Shown one piece after another: positions 34,180 to 42,018 of a stretch of 64,000 bases of DNA. Source of the stretch: Paenibacillus algorifonticola (lineage in GTDB: Bacteria; Bacillota; Bacilli; Paenibacillales; Paenibacillaceae); contig NZ_KQ040783.1 of the NCBI RefSeq assembly GCF_000971975.1, positions 53,686-117,685 on the forward strand. Reading direction: 5' to 3'. The first letter of the stretch is position 1. Every line of letters starts with the position of its first letter. The notes beneath the pieces are model-generated. The model ran no database searches and was not told the DNA's origin. It saw only the letters and a program-made list of their open reading frames with translations. The position numbers were made by a program, and so were the translations under genes.

Positions 34180-34950
34180 TTAAGCGTGCCGGGCGATTAT
34201 TTTTTCGAGCTGGCTCGCAATCGCTTGCGTGCCGGCTTGCAGATGCTCCTGTGTAAAAGTGACTCGGACGAACGTTTCATCCGTATTCATCGCTTCAGCG
34301 AAGAAGCCGCCCAGACCGCGAGCTTTGCGGTCGATTTGCAGCAGCAGCTCTACCTGCTGAGCATCCGGATAAAGAATAACCTCCAGCTCATCAAGCTTGC
34401 CGCGGAACTGCCCTGCGGTCGGTACAAATTCCAGCTCCTGCACGAAAGGCAGCGAGCGTCCCAGACGCGAAGCGTACTCACAATCCGCTTCACGCAGACG
34501 GAAGCCTAACTGCTGGACCGCTTCCAGCACCATGCCCATTGCTGCATTCGGCACGACCTCAATGCGATCGTTATCACCGGGATCGATGGCGCCGCGAATG
34601 TCCAGCTCGGTTTTCACCCATATTGGCGTTTTCCCTAATGTGAGCGGAGTTTGGAAAGGCAATTGAAAGGAAAATGGCACTTCGCGATTTTCCCCGGCTT
34701 TCAGCTCAAACGGCTGGCTGACCGGATATTTTCCAATGACGCAGTTATGCCTATGCTTCTGGTCATTGCTCTCTCGCATGTATTCGGTCATTACGGACAG
34801 CTCGATCTTCTCAATGCGCTGCTCCACGCTGCCACCGCGAATTTGCACAACGCCGCGCACTTCTTCACCTGGCGAATAACGGGACTTTTCCAGCAAAGTA
34901 TCAATTTTTGCCGAACCAATGCCAATACTTGCTAATAACCGATTAAACAT
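34180..34950 (-). CDS. spo0M: Sporulation-control protein Spo0M
   Basis: This 256-residue arrestin-like protein matches Spo0M from its first residues (MFNRLLASIGIGSAKIDTLL) through the two-sandwich core with EEVRGVVQIRGG and LPFQTPLTLGKTPIWVKTEL. Length matches the Bacillus protein (about 258). Spo0M influences entry to sporulation and cell division, acting in the cytoplasm. It is monocistronic with its own strong terminator. It is the clearest single-gene sign in the window that the host forms endospores. Confidence 0.92.
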   Translation of the reverse strand: MFNRLLASIGIGSAKIDTLLEKSRYSPGEEVRGVVQIRGGSVEQRIEKIELSVMTEYMRESNDQKHRHNCVIGKYPVSQPFELKAGENREVPFSFQLPFQTPLTLGKTPIWVKTELDIRGAIDPGDNDRIEVVPNAAMGMVLEAVQQLGFRLREADCEYASRLGRSLPFVQELEFVPTAGQFRGKLDELEVILYPDAQQVELLLQIDRKARGLGGFFAEAMNTDETFVRVTFTQEHLQAGTQAIASQLEKIIARHA

Positions 34951-35040
34951 AAGGACACCTCACCGATTAATTTTTTTTGTCGCTATTCGGTTGTACGTCG
35001 AGCATTCTCCTTGCGTTGCAAAAATTGTGCTAATTCTTAT

Positions 35041-36795
35041 TTATGCATTTTCTTCCGGGTCCTTGCGGTAAGGAAGCTGAATAATAAAAGTCGTTCCTTG
35101 CCCCATAATGCTGTCCGCCTTGATGCTGCCAAGATGGTTGTCGACGATTTTGTAAGTGACCATGAGGCCCAGCCCCGTCCCTCTGTCCTTCGTTGTATAA
35201 AAGGGCTGGCCGATCTTGGACAGCTGCTCCTTCGCAATGCCCGGGCCCTCATCCTGAATGCGGATGACGATTTGCGCCTTCTGCGCAAGCTCAAGCGAAA
35301 TGCGAATGAGGCCGCCGCTTGCCATCGCCTCGATCGCATTTTTGATGACATTGATAAACACCTGCTTGATTTGATTTTCCACGCCGAAGACGTAAAGCGG
35401 CTCCGCAGCCATCATAAGCCGAATCTCAATATTGTGCATAATGGCCTGCGTCTCCAGCAGCGTCACGGATTCCTCCATAATCTGGCGCACATCCCTGTAG
35501 CACAGCTGATAAACCTGCGGCTTGGACAGCATCAGCAGCTCGCTCACGATAGATTCAATCCGTATCAGCTCGGACTTCATAATGTCATAATAATTATGGT
35601 TGCTGCGCCCAGAGGCAATGAGCTGGAGAAATCCTTTCAACGAAGTGAGCGGGTTTCGTATTTCATGGGCAATTCCCGCAGCCAGTTGGCCTGCGATGTA
35701 CAGCTTTTCAGAATTGATCAGCAGCTCCTCATTTTTTTTGCGCTCCGAAATATCGCGGATAATGACTTGATAAGCGAGGCTGCCCGTATGGCTTGTGCTC
35801 GTTCGAACTAATTCCGTATGCAGCAGCTTGCCACCCACCGTTCTCCAGTCCAGCTCGACAGGCTTTTGGCGCAGCAAATCCTCGTTCTCCTCCTCGCCAA
35901 GCAATTGGCGAATTTCCTCATGGTGCTTCTCATGAAGAAAATCGTAGATCGATTCGCCGATCATTTCATGCTCGCTATCTGCTTCAAACATCCGCAGACC
36001 GGCAGGATTGAAATATTGCCATTTTCCAGCTTTGATAATCGCAATCGTATCCAGGGAATTTTCAACCAGCAGCTTGTAATTGGCATCGACCATGCTGTAT
36101 TTGCGGCTGAACATCCAGGTGGACAAGCAGAAGCTGAATATGAGCATCGTTGCAATGCCCAGCAGAAACGACATGAGCATCATCGAGTCGTTCATGCTGT
36201 CGGTCGTATAGACGTTCAAATACTCCACCTTCATCGCCTGCATGCCAATCGTGTGCATAATAATCATCGACAGCCCGAGAATAAGGCTGCTGAACAGCTT
36301 GCCATCCTTCCCTCTGTTTTCATACAAATTAAAGGCGACCAGCGCTCCGAGAAAAGCAGCCATGATCGACACAATGAACAAATAACAATCCAGCTCATAG
36401 CCTTTCACCTGACTTCCCAGCAGGTTTAAATAGTGCAGCATCGTTGAGCCAACAGCGAGCAGCAGGCTGCTTAATACCTTCCTTATCAACCCGGGCCAGA
36501 CACATACGTATACCGATATCGAAGCATAGGTAAGAGCCATGCAGCACAACAAGGTGTAGAGCATAGTCCAATCCAAAACTAATGGATAAGTCGATCCGAA
36601 TATGGCTAGCACATACATCGCCCAAACCCCTAGCCCAAATACGAAAGAGCTGCCAAGCTTGCGGCTAAATGCTACTATTTTGTTGCCTGATGGTGGGTGG
36701 CCAATCATGCTGAACAGCGTAAAACAAGCAAAGCAAACAATCATAAATGAAAACAGTGTAAAAAAGGGATTCCCTATAACGAATTGGTGATTCAT
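35041..36795 (-). CDS. MHYT-type sensor histidine kinase with PAS domain
   Basis: The ATG at 36795 follows TGAGGAGTTTT. The 584-residue protein has seven membrane helices (about 5-240) of the MHYT sensor type. The motif is partly degenerate: the first segment has AMYVL instead of MHF, while later segments keep MLHYL and IIMHTIGM. A PAS domain (250-355) and the HisKA dimerisation helix with phospho-acceptor His in AAGIAHEIRNPLTSLKGF follow, then an HATPase_c domain with DEGPGIAKEQ and GTGLGLMV. This KinB/ResE-like architecture is common among Bacillus sporulation and stress kinases. No partner response regulator is adjacent. Confidence 0.9.
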   Translation of the reverse strand: MNHQFVIGNPFFTLFSFMIVCFACFTLFSMIGHPPSGNKIVAFSRKLGSSFVFGLGVWAMYVLAIFGSTYPLVLDWTMLYTLLCCMALTYASISVYVCVWPGLIRKVLSSLLLAVGSTMLHYLNLLGSQVKGYELDCYLFIVSIMAAFLGALVAFNLYENRGKDGKLFSSLILGLSMIIMHTIGMQAMKVEYLNVYTTDSMNDSMMLMSFLLGIATMLIFSFCLSTWMFSRKYSMVDANYKLLVENSLDTIAIIKAGKWQYFNPAGLRMFEADSEHEMIGESIYDFLHEKHHEEIRQLLGEEENEDLLRQKPVELDWRTVGGKLLHTELVRTSTSHTGSLAYQVIIRDISERKKNEELLINSEKLYIAGQLAAGIAHEIRNPLTSLKGFLQLIASGRSNHNYYDIMKSELIRIESIVSELLMLSKPQVYQLCYRDVRQIMEESVTLLETQAIMHNIEIRLMMAAEPLYVFGVENQIKQVFINVIKNAIEAMASGGLIRISLELAQKAQIVIRIQDEGPGIAKEQLSKIGQPFYTTKDRGTGLGLMVTYKIVDNHLGSIKADSIMGQGTTFIIQLPYRKDPEENA

Positions 36796-37193
36796 AAAAC
36801 TCCTCAAATATCCATTAATTTACTCACAATACTGAAATTCGACAATATCCAATAAAATCCTCTCTTTTTACATATCTTTTTTCACAAAAAAAGCAGAAAA
36901 TGATGCAAAATGACGAATAAGTGTCGCTCCTAGACTAGGATTCCATTACCATTACACCATTACCATTTTCATAAATGCACGTCGTGCCGAAGCTAATTCC
37001 TGTATTCAAAATGGCATGGAAAATTGTTATTTTATGTAATTTTAGGATTATCTTTTTATGCCGCTGCTTTAGGAATGGTGTTTCTGGCTTGTTTTATATA
37101 CAATAAAGAACAATCAGGGCTTTTGCATGGCTGCGTTTGTTGCGCTCGCTTATGCGATTTTTCCGGGCAAGCTTATTTTATAAAGGAGAGATT
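36796..37193. other. Intergenic region with small palindrome and direct repeat
   Basis: This 398-base AT-rich gap separates the divergent kinase and mscL genes. It holds a perfect 6-1-6 palindrome TCCTAGACTAGGA at 36928-36940 and, next to it, a direct repeat CCATTACC at 36943-36966 (CCATTACCATTACACCATTACCAT). These may be regulator sites for either gene. An open frame running from about 37078 into mscL lacks an RBS and is not called. Confidence 0.35.
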
Positions 37194-37703
37194 ATGATGA
37201 AAATTGTACAGGAATTTAAGGAATTTGCGATTAAAGGAAACGTCATCGACCTGGCAGTCGGTGTCATTATTGGCGGAGCCTTCGGCAAAATTGTCACCTC
37301 GCTTGTGAACGACATCATTATGCCGCCGGTTGGACGGGTTTTGGGCGGCGTCAATTTTAAGGACTTATTCATTAACCTCAATCCTGCCCGTACGGAGGAA
37401 TTGGCGGCACTCGGGACGACGATCCGCTCGCTAGACGATGCAGCCAAAAACGGCATTGCCGTTATCGCCTACGGTCAATTTATTAATGTGATGCTGGATT
37501 TCTTCATCGTAGCCGCGTGTATTTTCTTCCTCGTTAAAGGCATTAATATGCTGCGCCGCAGCAAAACCGAAGAGGCTCCTGCCGAAGCTGCTCCTACGGA
37601 AAAAGACTGCCCTTACTGCTTGTCCAGCATTCCGCTGAAAGCGACTCGCTGCAAGCACTGCACGTCCCAGCTCGAAGCGCTTGACACTGGACGCTCTCAC
37701 TAG
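37194..37703 (+). CDS. mscL: Large-conductance mechanosensitive channel with C-terminal zinc ribbon
   Basis: The ATG pair at 37194/37197 follows AAAGGAGAGATT. The 169-residue protein starts with the canonical MscL helix ([20 protein letters not shown] followed by [12 protein letters not shown]), the first transmembrane pore helix, and has a second helix near 100-120 ([20 protein letters not shown]). MscL opens under membrane tension to release osmolytes. It is longer than the usual 130-150 residues because it ends in [20 protein letters not shown], a two-CxxC zinc-ribbon-like tail that would sit in the cytoplasm. This addition is unusual for the family. It lies 42 bases before the Nudix gene. 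Confidence 0.93.
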   Translation: MMKIVQEFKEFAIKGNVIDLAVGVIIGGAFGKIVTSLVNDIIMPPVGRVLGGVNFKDLFINLNPARTEELAALGTTIRSLDDAAKNGIAVIAYGQFINVMLDFFIVAACIFFLVKGINMLRRSKTEEAPAEAAPTEKDCPYCLSSIPLKATRCKHCTSQLEALDTGRSH

Positions 37704-37745
37704 AGCTGCAGGCTCTTCCATCTATTAGAAAAGGAGCTTGCTTGC

Positions 37746-38378
37746 ATGGCTGAGGAATATTTCGATATTTATGATGAGCACTTGAATCCGCTTGGCACAG
37801 CCACACGTTCGGAGACGCATGCCAAGGGCTATTGGCATCGTACCTTTCACTGCTGGCTAACGCGCAAGGAAGCAGACCGCCGCTATGTCCGCTTTCAGCT
37901 TCGGCAGAGCGGCAAGGATACTTATCCGAACTGCTATGACATTACCGTTGCCGGCCATCTTTCCGCAGGGGAGACGATGCGTGACGCCGCCCGCGAGCTG
38001 AAGGAGGAGATTGGCGTGTCCGCCAGTTTTGACGAGCTGATCCCGCTTGGACAGCTGCGCGAGGATTGCTCAGGAGCAGCCGGCGGCGTCGCTTTCATCG
38101 ACCGCGAGGTCAGCGATGTGTTCGGACTCGTATGCTCCTTGCCGCTGATGGAATTACAGCTGCAAGCCGAAGAGGTAGCCGGCGTATACGAAGCCGACTT
38201 GGAAGAGCTGCTCCAGCTGTTCGAGGACGAACTTTCCGAGCTGACGGCAGCAGGGGTGGCCGTAGACCAAGGCGGCGGGCAGATCGCTTCCGCAAAGCTT
38301 GTGCGGGCTGAGCAGTTCGTGCCGCGCGAAGCGGGATATTACGCAAGCGTAATGCGCGCTTTGCGCGATTGCACGTAG
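37746..38378 (+). CDS. Nudix hydrolase (IPP isomerase-like subgroup)
   Basis: This 210-residue protein starts MAEEYFDIYDEHLNPLGTA, the entry typical of the YfcD/IDI-like Nudix subgroup. The Nudix box is GHLSAGETMRDAARELKEEI followed by GV; it is one residue shorter between the first Glu and the REL block than the canonical box, as seen in this subgroup. It should hydrolyse a nucleoside or prenyl-type diphosphate with Mg2+; the substrate is unknown. RBS AAAAGGAG. Its 3' end is overlapped for about 269 bases by the antisense tail of the tyrosinase-like frame. Confidence 0.9.
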   Translation: MAEEYFDIYDEHLNPLGTATRSETHAKGYWHRTFHCWLTRKEADRRYVRFQLRQSGKDTYPNCYDITVAGHLSAGETMRDAARELKEEIGVSASFDELIPLGQLREDCSGAAGGVAFIDREVSDVFGLVCSLPLMELQLQAEEVAGVYEADLEELLQLFEDELSELTAAGVAVDQGGGQIASAKLVRAEQFVPREAGYYASVMRALRDCT

Positions 38379-38934
38379 CTGCTGAGGCAGTCCCGCCAGT
38401 GGAACGCTGCTGAAGCACGGAGAGGCCTAGGCTATCGTTTTTGCCTCTCGCGTTGGCGCGTTGGCCCCAAGCATTTTCCCAGTTGCGATACCACTGGTCG
38501 ATCAGCCCGTGAATTTGATAAAACGTCGTATGGCGCGGCGCCAAGTCGAAATCATTGATTTCCGGCTCGTTCATCAGCTGGGCCGAAATCATATGCATAC
38601 AGCCATGAATGCCGCTGGATTCGATATAGCTGCCCAGCTCATCCAGCGTAGCAAAGGAGCGCGGATTATTTCGGATGCGATTTTCCGCAGCCGGATTATA
38701 GCAAGGAGCGCGGCGTATGGCTTCCGGGATTTCCGGCCACGGCGCAATCAGCCTGCTGTCATAGCCTTGGCTGTTATACCAGCTGTACACGCGGTTAATG
38801 TAGTCGCGGTGAAAACGCATAAACTGATCACCGAACCCGCGAGGCGGGATGGTGCCGGGCGTTACATGATGCGTATGGTGCCATACGGCATGCTCCTGCA
38901 GCAGCGGTGCGGGGAAATTCGGGATTAGTGGCAT
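38110..38934 (-). CDS. Tyrosinase-like type-3 copper protein with aberrant C-terminus
   Basis: The ATG at 38934 follows GGAGGGGACGAACG. Residues 1-165 resemble the central tyrosinase domain: HHTHH near the start and FMRFHRDYINRVYSWY fit the CuA region, and IHGCMH (H-x3-H) and TFYQIHGLIDQWYRNWE fit CuB. After WENAWGQRAN the frame turns Arg/Ala-rich and for its last 90 codons runs antisense through the Nudix gene, which is clearly coding on the other strand. Either the natural stop near 38400 has been lost by mutation or frameshift, or the long tail is real. Lack of a signal peptide suggests a cytoplasmic or spore location. Copper binding and oxidase activity are inference. Confidence 0.6.
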   Translation of the reverse strand: MPLIPNFPAPLLQEHAVWHHTHHVTPGTIPPRGFGDQFMRFHRDYINRVYSWYNSQGYDSRLIAPWPEIPEAIRRAPCYNPAAENRIRNNPRSFATLDELGSYIESSGIHGCMHMISAQLMNEPEINDFDLAPRHTTFYQIHGLIDQWYRNWENAWGQRANARGKNDSLGLSVLQQRSTGGTASAATCNRAKRALRLRNIPLRAARTAQPAQALRKRSARRLGLRPPLLPSARKVRPRTAGAALPSRLRIRRLPLRLAAVIPSAARSIRVRTHR

Positions 38935-39094
38935 CGTTCGTCCCCTCCATATATGTTCGTTGTCCATGCTTGTTTTGTCGGCCTGACCTTGCTGTCCTAT
39001 CGTATGCCGATTCGCGCGGCACGGTGACAGGTGCGAACTTTGCGCGTTACAATAGATCTAATAAGCAAATAAGGATTTAAACGATAGATTACAA

Positions 39095-39135
39095 AAAGGA
39101 CCGCCAAGTCTCCGAAGGGGCTTGGCGGTCCTTGC
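39095..39135. terminator. Strong terminator hairpin
   Basis: AAGGACCGCCAAG pairs perfectly with CTTGGCGGTCCTT around TCTCCGAAGGGG, with A-rich sequence before it. On the minus strand it is followed by TTTTTGT. It lies 30 bases after the stop of the Cys-rich coat-like gene at 39165. Confidence 0.85.
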
Positions 39136-39164
39136 TTATTGTGGCGTCTACGTGCTACGTGCGA

Positions 39165-39581
39165 CTAGTAGCGGTTGCGGTTTTCTCTTCTTATACAAAT
39201 GTCGAACGAGATCGCAACTTCGCGGTCTCTGCCGAACAAGCAGCAGATTCTAACGCAATCGGAACGATCTGTGCAGAAGAAGTGAACGACTCTGCATTCG
39301 CAGCCGATAATGTTCTGAACCGCTCGAGCATCGTGACAACGGATCGCTCTGACCAGCTTCTCGGCAACCTCTTCATTTTCCAGTCTCTTGAAAATTTTGC
39401 TTAATTCTTTTCCTGCATCCTGTACCCCTTCAACTGCCGGGTCTCTGCGACGACAACCATTGCTTCTGGGATCATTTGCTGACTCTTGGCGTTGACAGGA
39501 ACAAGAAGAAATACGAGCCCGTTTCGATTGGAGCGACGCTGATTTAATGTTTTTCACCTGGAACTTCGATTTAACTGACAT
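39165..39581 (-). CDS. Cys-rich, probable spore coat/exosporium-type protein
   Basis: The ATG at 39581 follows GAGAGGTGGC. The 138-residue product is basic and Cys-rich (GCRRRDPAVEGVQ, GCECRVVHFFCTDRSDCVRI followed by CC), and ends FDICIRRENRNRY. It has a mid-protein charged helix (LSKIFKRLENEEVAEKLVRA). A Cys-rich, strongly basic composition of this kind is typical of spore-coat crust/exosporium proteins such as CotY/CotZ relatives, and the tail pattern is suggestive of that group; this assignment is inference. The gene is monocistronic and divergent from sodC. Confidence 0.55.
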   Translation of the reverse strand: MSVKSKFQVKNIKSASLQSKRARISSCSCQRQESANDPRSNGCRRRDPAVEGVQDAGKELSKIFKRLENEEVAEKLVRAIRCHDARAVQNIIGCECRVVHFFCTDRSDCVRICCLFGRDREVAISFDICIRRENRNRY

Positions 39582-39748
39582 TATAAATGCCACCTCTCTC
39601 ATGGTTTCTGCTATATCTTATTCAAATAGAGTAGAGAGGTATGGACATGTATGCCCTGACAAGCGCATATTCGCTATTCCTTAATTTCCGTATAGGCAAG
39701 CGTTTAGCGGGGCATATTAAAGGCATCACTGGAAATGGAGGAAAACTT

Positions 39749-40294
39749 GTGTTTATTCAAAAAACGATCTGCATCACTACGCTCTGCCTAGCGCTAGGAG
39801 GCGCTTCCCTCCCTATGGCACATGCCACTGGAAAACCGGCTCCAACTGCGGAGTTCAAGCTTGACCTCATCAATAGCAAAGGAGCCGTCATCGGCAAAGC
39901 AAGCCTGCAGGAGCAAGCTGACGGTGTACATATTCACCTCGCGGCGGAGCAGCTCGCACCCGGCATGCATGGCATCCATTTTCACGAAACCGGAAAATGC
40001 GAAGCTCCAGAATTTACGACCGCAGGCGCGCACTTCAATCCGCTAAGCAAGCAGCACGGGTTCAGCAATCCCAAAGGCTTCCACTCTGGCGATTTGCCGA
40101 ATATTCAAGTTGACGCTTCTGGGAAAATAGAAGCCGAGATCATTTCGAAAAATGTCACGCTCGCTAAAGACGCCCCTAACTCGCTCATTAAATCAGGCGG
40201 CGCTGCTCTGATTATTCACGAGAAGGCAGATGATTACGTCACCGATCCATCCGGCAACTCTGGCGCACGCATCGCCTGTGGCGTCATTAAATAG
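39749..40294 (+). CDS. sodC: Secreted Cu/Zn superoxide dismutase
   Basis: The start is set at a GTG (39749) because GGAGG lies seven bases upstream and the N-terminus then forms a proper signal peptide (FIQKTICITTLCLALGGASL, cleavage after MAHA); an upstream ATG at 39641 would add 36 residues without signal. The 181-residue enzyme has all metal ligands: GIHFHE, GAHFNPLSKQHG, GFHSGD and IIHEKADDY, plus the conserved Arg in NSGARIACG. It dismutates superoxide outside the membrane. Unlike B. subtilis YojM, no copper ligand is missing. Confidence 0.9.
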   Translation: MFIQKTICITTLCLALGGASLPMAHATGKPAPTAEFKLDLINSKGAVIGKASLQEQADGVHIHLAAEQLAPGMHGIHFHETGKCEAPEFTTAGAHFNPLSKQHGFSNPKGFHSGDLPNIQVDASGKIEAEIISKNVTLAKDAPNSLIKSGGAALIIHEKADDYVTDPSGNSGARIACGVIK

Positions 40295-40387
40295 CGGTAA
40301 AAATAGCATCATACCCGCCTCCTCCGCATATAGCTTAATTTAGGATGAGACTCCCGCTGGCTGCGGGGATAAAGGGGCGATGTTCAT

Positions 40388-40696
40388 ATGACAGAGCAAT
40401 CAAAGACAGTGGAGCAAGCAGCAGCCGTGTTGTATCAGGCAGAGCCTGCGCACACGGCTATGGTTCAACAGGTGCAGGAGCAGATTCACCGTTTGTGCCA
40501 CGGACATATGCACCGGCCTGTGCGTGTGCATACGATAGATGGTCATGTGTATGAGGGCTATATTGCACATGTTGACCGCTGCCTGCTGTATTTGCACTGT
40601 ACCGTGCAGGACCCGCGTGCCTTCATTCCTCCACAAAATGCGATTCTTCCGCTCGTTCTCTACGAGCTGCTTGTCATTACTCTGCTTTACACGTAA
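40388..40696 (+). CDS. Small hypothetical protein with LSm-like pattern
   Basis: This 102-residue protein follows AAAGGGGCGATGTTCAT. The second half reads RPVRVHTIDGHVYEGYIAHV then DRCLLYLHC, which resembles a five-stranded Sm-like barrel (strand-G-strand pattern with a GxxYxGxI motif). The protein ends in a hydrophobic stretch LPLVLYELLVITLLYT. The N-terminal third is a polar helix rich in Gln and Ala. RNA or membrane-surface binding is only inference. It is 92 bases after sodC and 62 bases before the TraX gene. Confidence 0.6.
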   Translation: MTEQSKTVEQAAAVLYQAEPAHTAMVQQVQEQIHRLCHGHMHRPVRVHTIDGHVYEGYIAHVDRCLLYLHCTVQDPRAFIPPQNAILPLVLYELLVITLLYT

Positions 40697-40758
40697 AATG
40701 CTGTTCTTCTCCCGTTCATAACCCCATGCTATAATAGTCACAACTTGGGGGGATGAAA

Positions 40759-41397
40759 ATGCAAATTATCGCAATGGTTACGATGCTGCTTGATCATATT
40801 GGATTGATCTGGTTTCCCAAGGATGAAACATGGCGAATCATTGGCAGGCTTGCGATGCCGCTTTATGCTTATGCGCTCGTCATTGGGTATTTCCGTACCA
40901 AAAATTTAAATCAATACTTGTGGCGTATGACCGCCATTGCTGCTTTGTCGCAAATCCCTTATTCCCTCGCCTTCGGCACTTGGGAAATCAACACGGTGGG
41001 CACTCTGCTTGCCTGTCTCGTCTCCTTAAAGCTTCTAGACCAATTGAGGTCGAGCCCCGCGCTCCAAGTTTCGCTGGGCGCCTTCCTGCTGCTGCTGCTT
41101 GAAGTCATTCCATGCAGCTACGGCGCTTATTTGCTCATTCTCGTCCTCATCTATCGCTATGTCCCGAAACACGGTATGGCCCCGGCTCACCTGCTGCTCA
41201 ACATCTTTTATTTATTCTACATGGGCTGGAGCATTCAGATGTTCAGCGTTGTAGCAACCTTGCTGCTTGTATACTCGCCAAGCATGCTGCAAGCAGCTGA
41301 TACGATCAAGATTCCTCGCAGCCTTTGGCGCAGTTTTTACCCGTTGCATCTTGCCATTATTGCAGCACTACAGTATGTAATCCTAGCTGGAAAGTAG
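40759..41397 (+). CDS. TraX family membrane protein
   Basis: The ATG at 40759 is preferred over 40753, which abuts the GGGGGG Shine-Dalgarno run. The 212-residue protein has about six or seven membrane helices and the TraX opening MQIIAMVTMLLDHIGLIWFP with RIIGRLAMPLYAYALVIGYF. TraX in the F plasmid acetylates pilin, but chromosomal Firmicute homologues are common and their role is unknown; an acyltransferase-like activity on a surface structure is inference. Confidence 0.85.
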   Translation: MQIIAMVTMLLDHIGLIWFPKDETWRIIGRLAMPLYAYALVIGYFRTKNLNQYLWRMTAIAALSQIPYSLAFGTWEINTVGTLLACLVSLKLLDQLRSSPALQVSLGAFLLLLLEVIPCSYGAYLLILVLIYRYVPKHGMAPAHLLLNIFYLFYMGWSIQMFSVVATLLLVYSPSMLQAADTIKIPRSLWRSFYPLHLAIIAALQYVILAGK

Positions 41398-41525
41398 TAG
41401 TTTTCCAGCTCACACGATATGTTAGAAATATATAAGCAAATTAAACAATATTCTTACGGCTGTTTCATAAGCGGCTAAAACGTTTAGGATAGAATAGGAA
41501 AAAACGATCGGAGGTGGACAAGGTC

Positions 41526-41744
41526 ATGATGAAAATCATTACCTTCAAAAGTCGTTCTGTACCTGTTTATTATACTAACGAGCAAGCCGCGTCAGTTGAG
41601 CAGCTTCATCATAAACTGCGTGAAATGGAACTCAATTTCGACTTTCGAAAAAAATGGAAACGGATCTCTAAAGTTGAAGTCGTACGTGAGGTTGCTATTT
41701 TTCAATACAGCGATGGCACTAAACTTTATCTGGAAGTTAGCTAA
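41526..41744 (+). CDS. Small hypothetical protein (72 residues)
   Basis: The ATG at 41526 follows GGAGGTGG at 11 bases; a GTG at 41514 overlaps the Shine-Dalgarno sequence. The product is a basic mixed alpha/beta protein with a Lys/Arg-rich middle (FDFRKKWKRISKVEVV) and ends FQYSDGTKLYLEVS. No domain is recognised. It is followed by a dispersed repeat copy. Confidence 0.5.
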   Translation: MMKIITFKSRSVPVYYTNEQAASVEQLHHKLREMELNFDFRKKWKRISKVEVVREVAIFQYSDGTKLYLEVS

Positions 41745-41792
41745 ACACCCTCTGGCCCCCACGAGCTTTAAAGGAAAACCATCCCCAACCTA

Positions 41793-41899
41793 AACAAGCG
41801 TAAACGAATTCTTCGCTTTTAAGCGGTAAAATCGCTACGCGATATAACCGCTGCATATACGGTTCGCATCACTCATATATTCCTATATTTCAGAAAAGC
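41793..41899 (+). repeat. Dispersed double-hairpin repeat, divergent copy
   Basis: This copy begins AACAAGCGTAAACG like the copies at 12842 and 52306 and ends CCTATATTTCAGAAAAGCC like the tandem units. The middle differs but has the same layout of hairpins (for example CGCTTTTAAGCG and ATCGCTACGCGAT). A terminator-like stem follows it immediately. Confidence 0.5.
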
Positions 41900-41938
41900 C
41901 TCCTATCGCTGCGACAGTGAATTTGGAGGCTTTGTTGC
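41895..41938. terminator. Terminator-like hairpin at the end of a repeat copy
   Basis: AAAGCCTCC (41895-41903) pairs with GGAGGCTTT (41925-41933), with a 21-base loop, followed by GTTG. It may terminate the 41526 gene after the repeat. The loop is long, so confidence is modest. Confidence 0.45.
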
Positions 41939-42018
41939 ATTTAATAACATGATCTTCATGCTAGCAAAAAAAGAGCCTGCCCTATCGCTCTCGCTTGGGC
42001 AAACTCTATAACTGAAGC

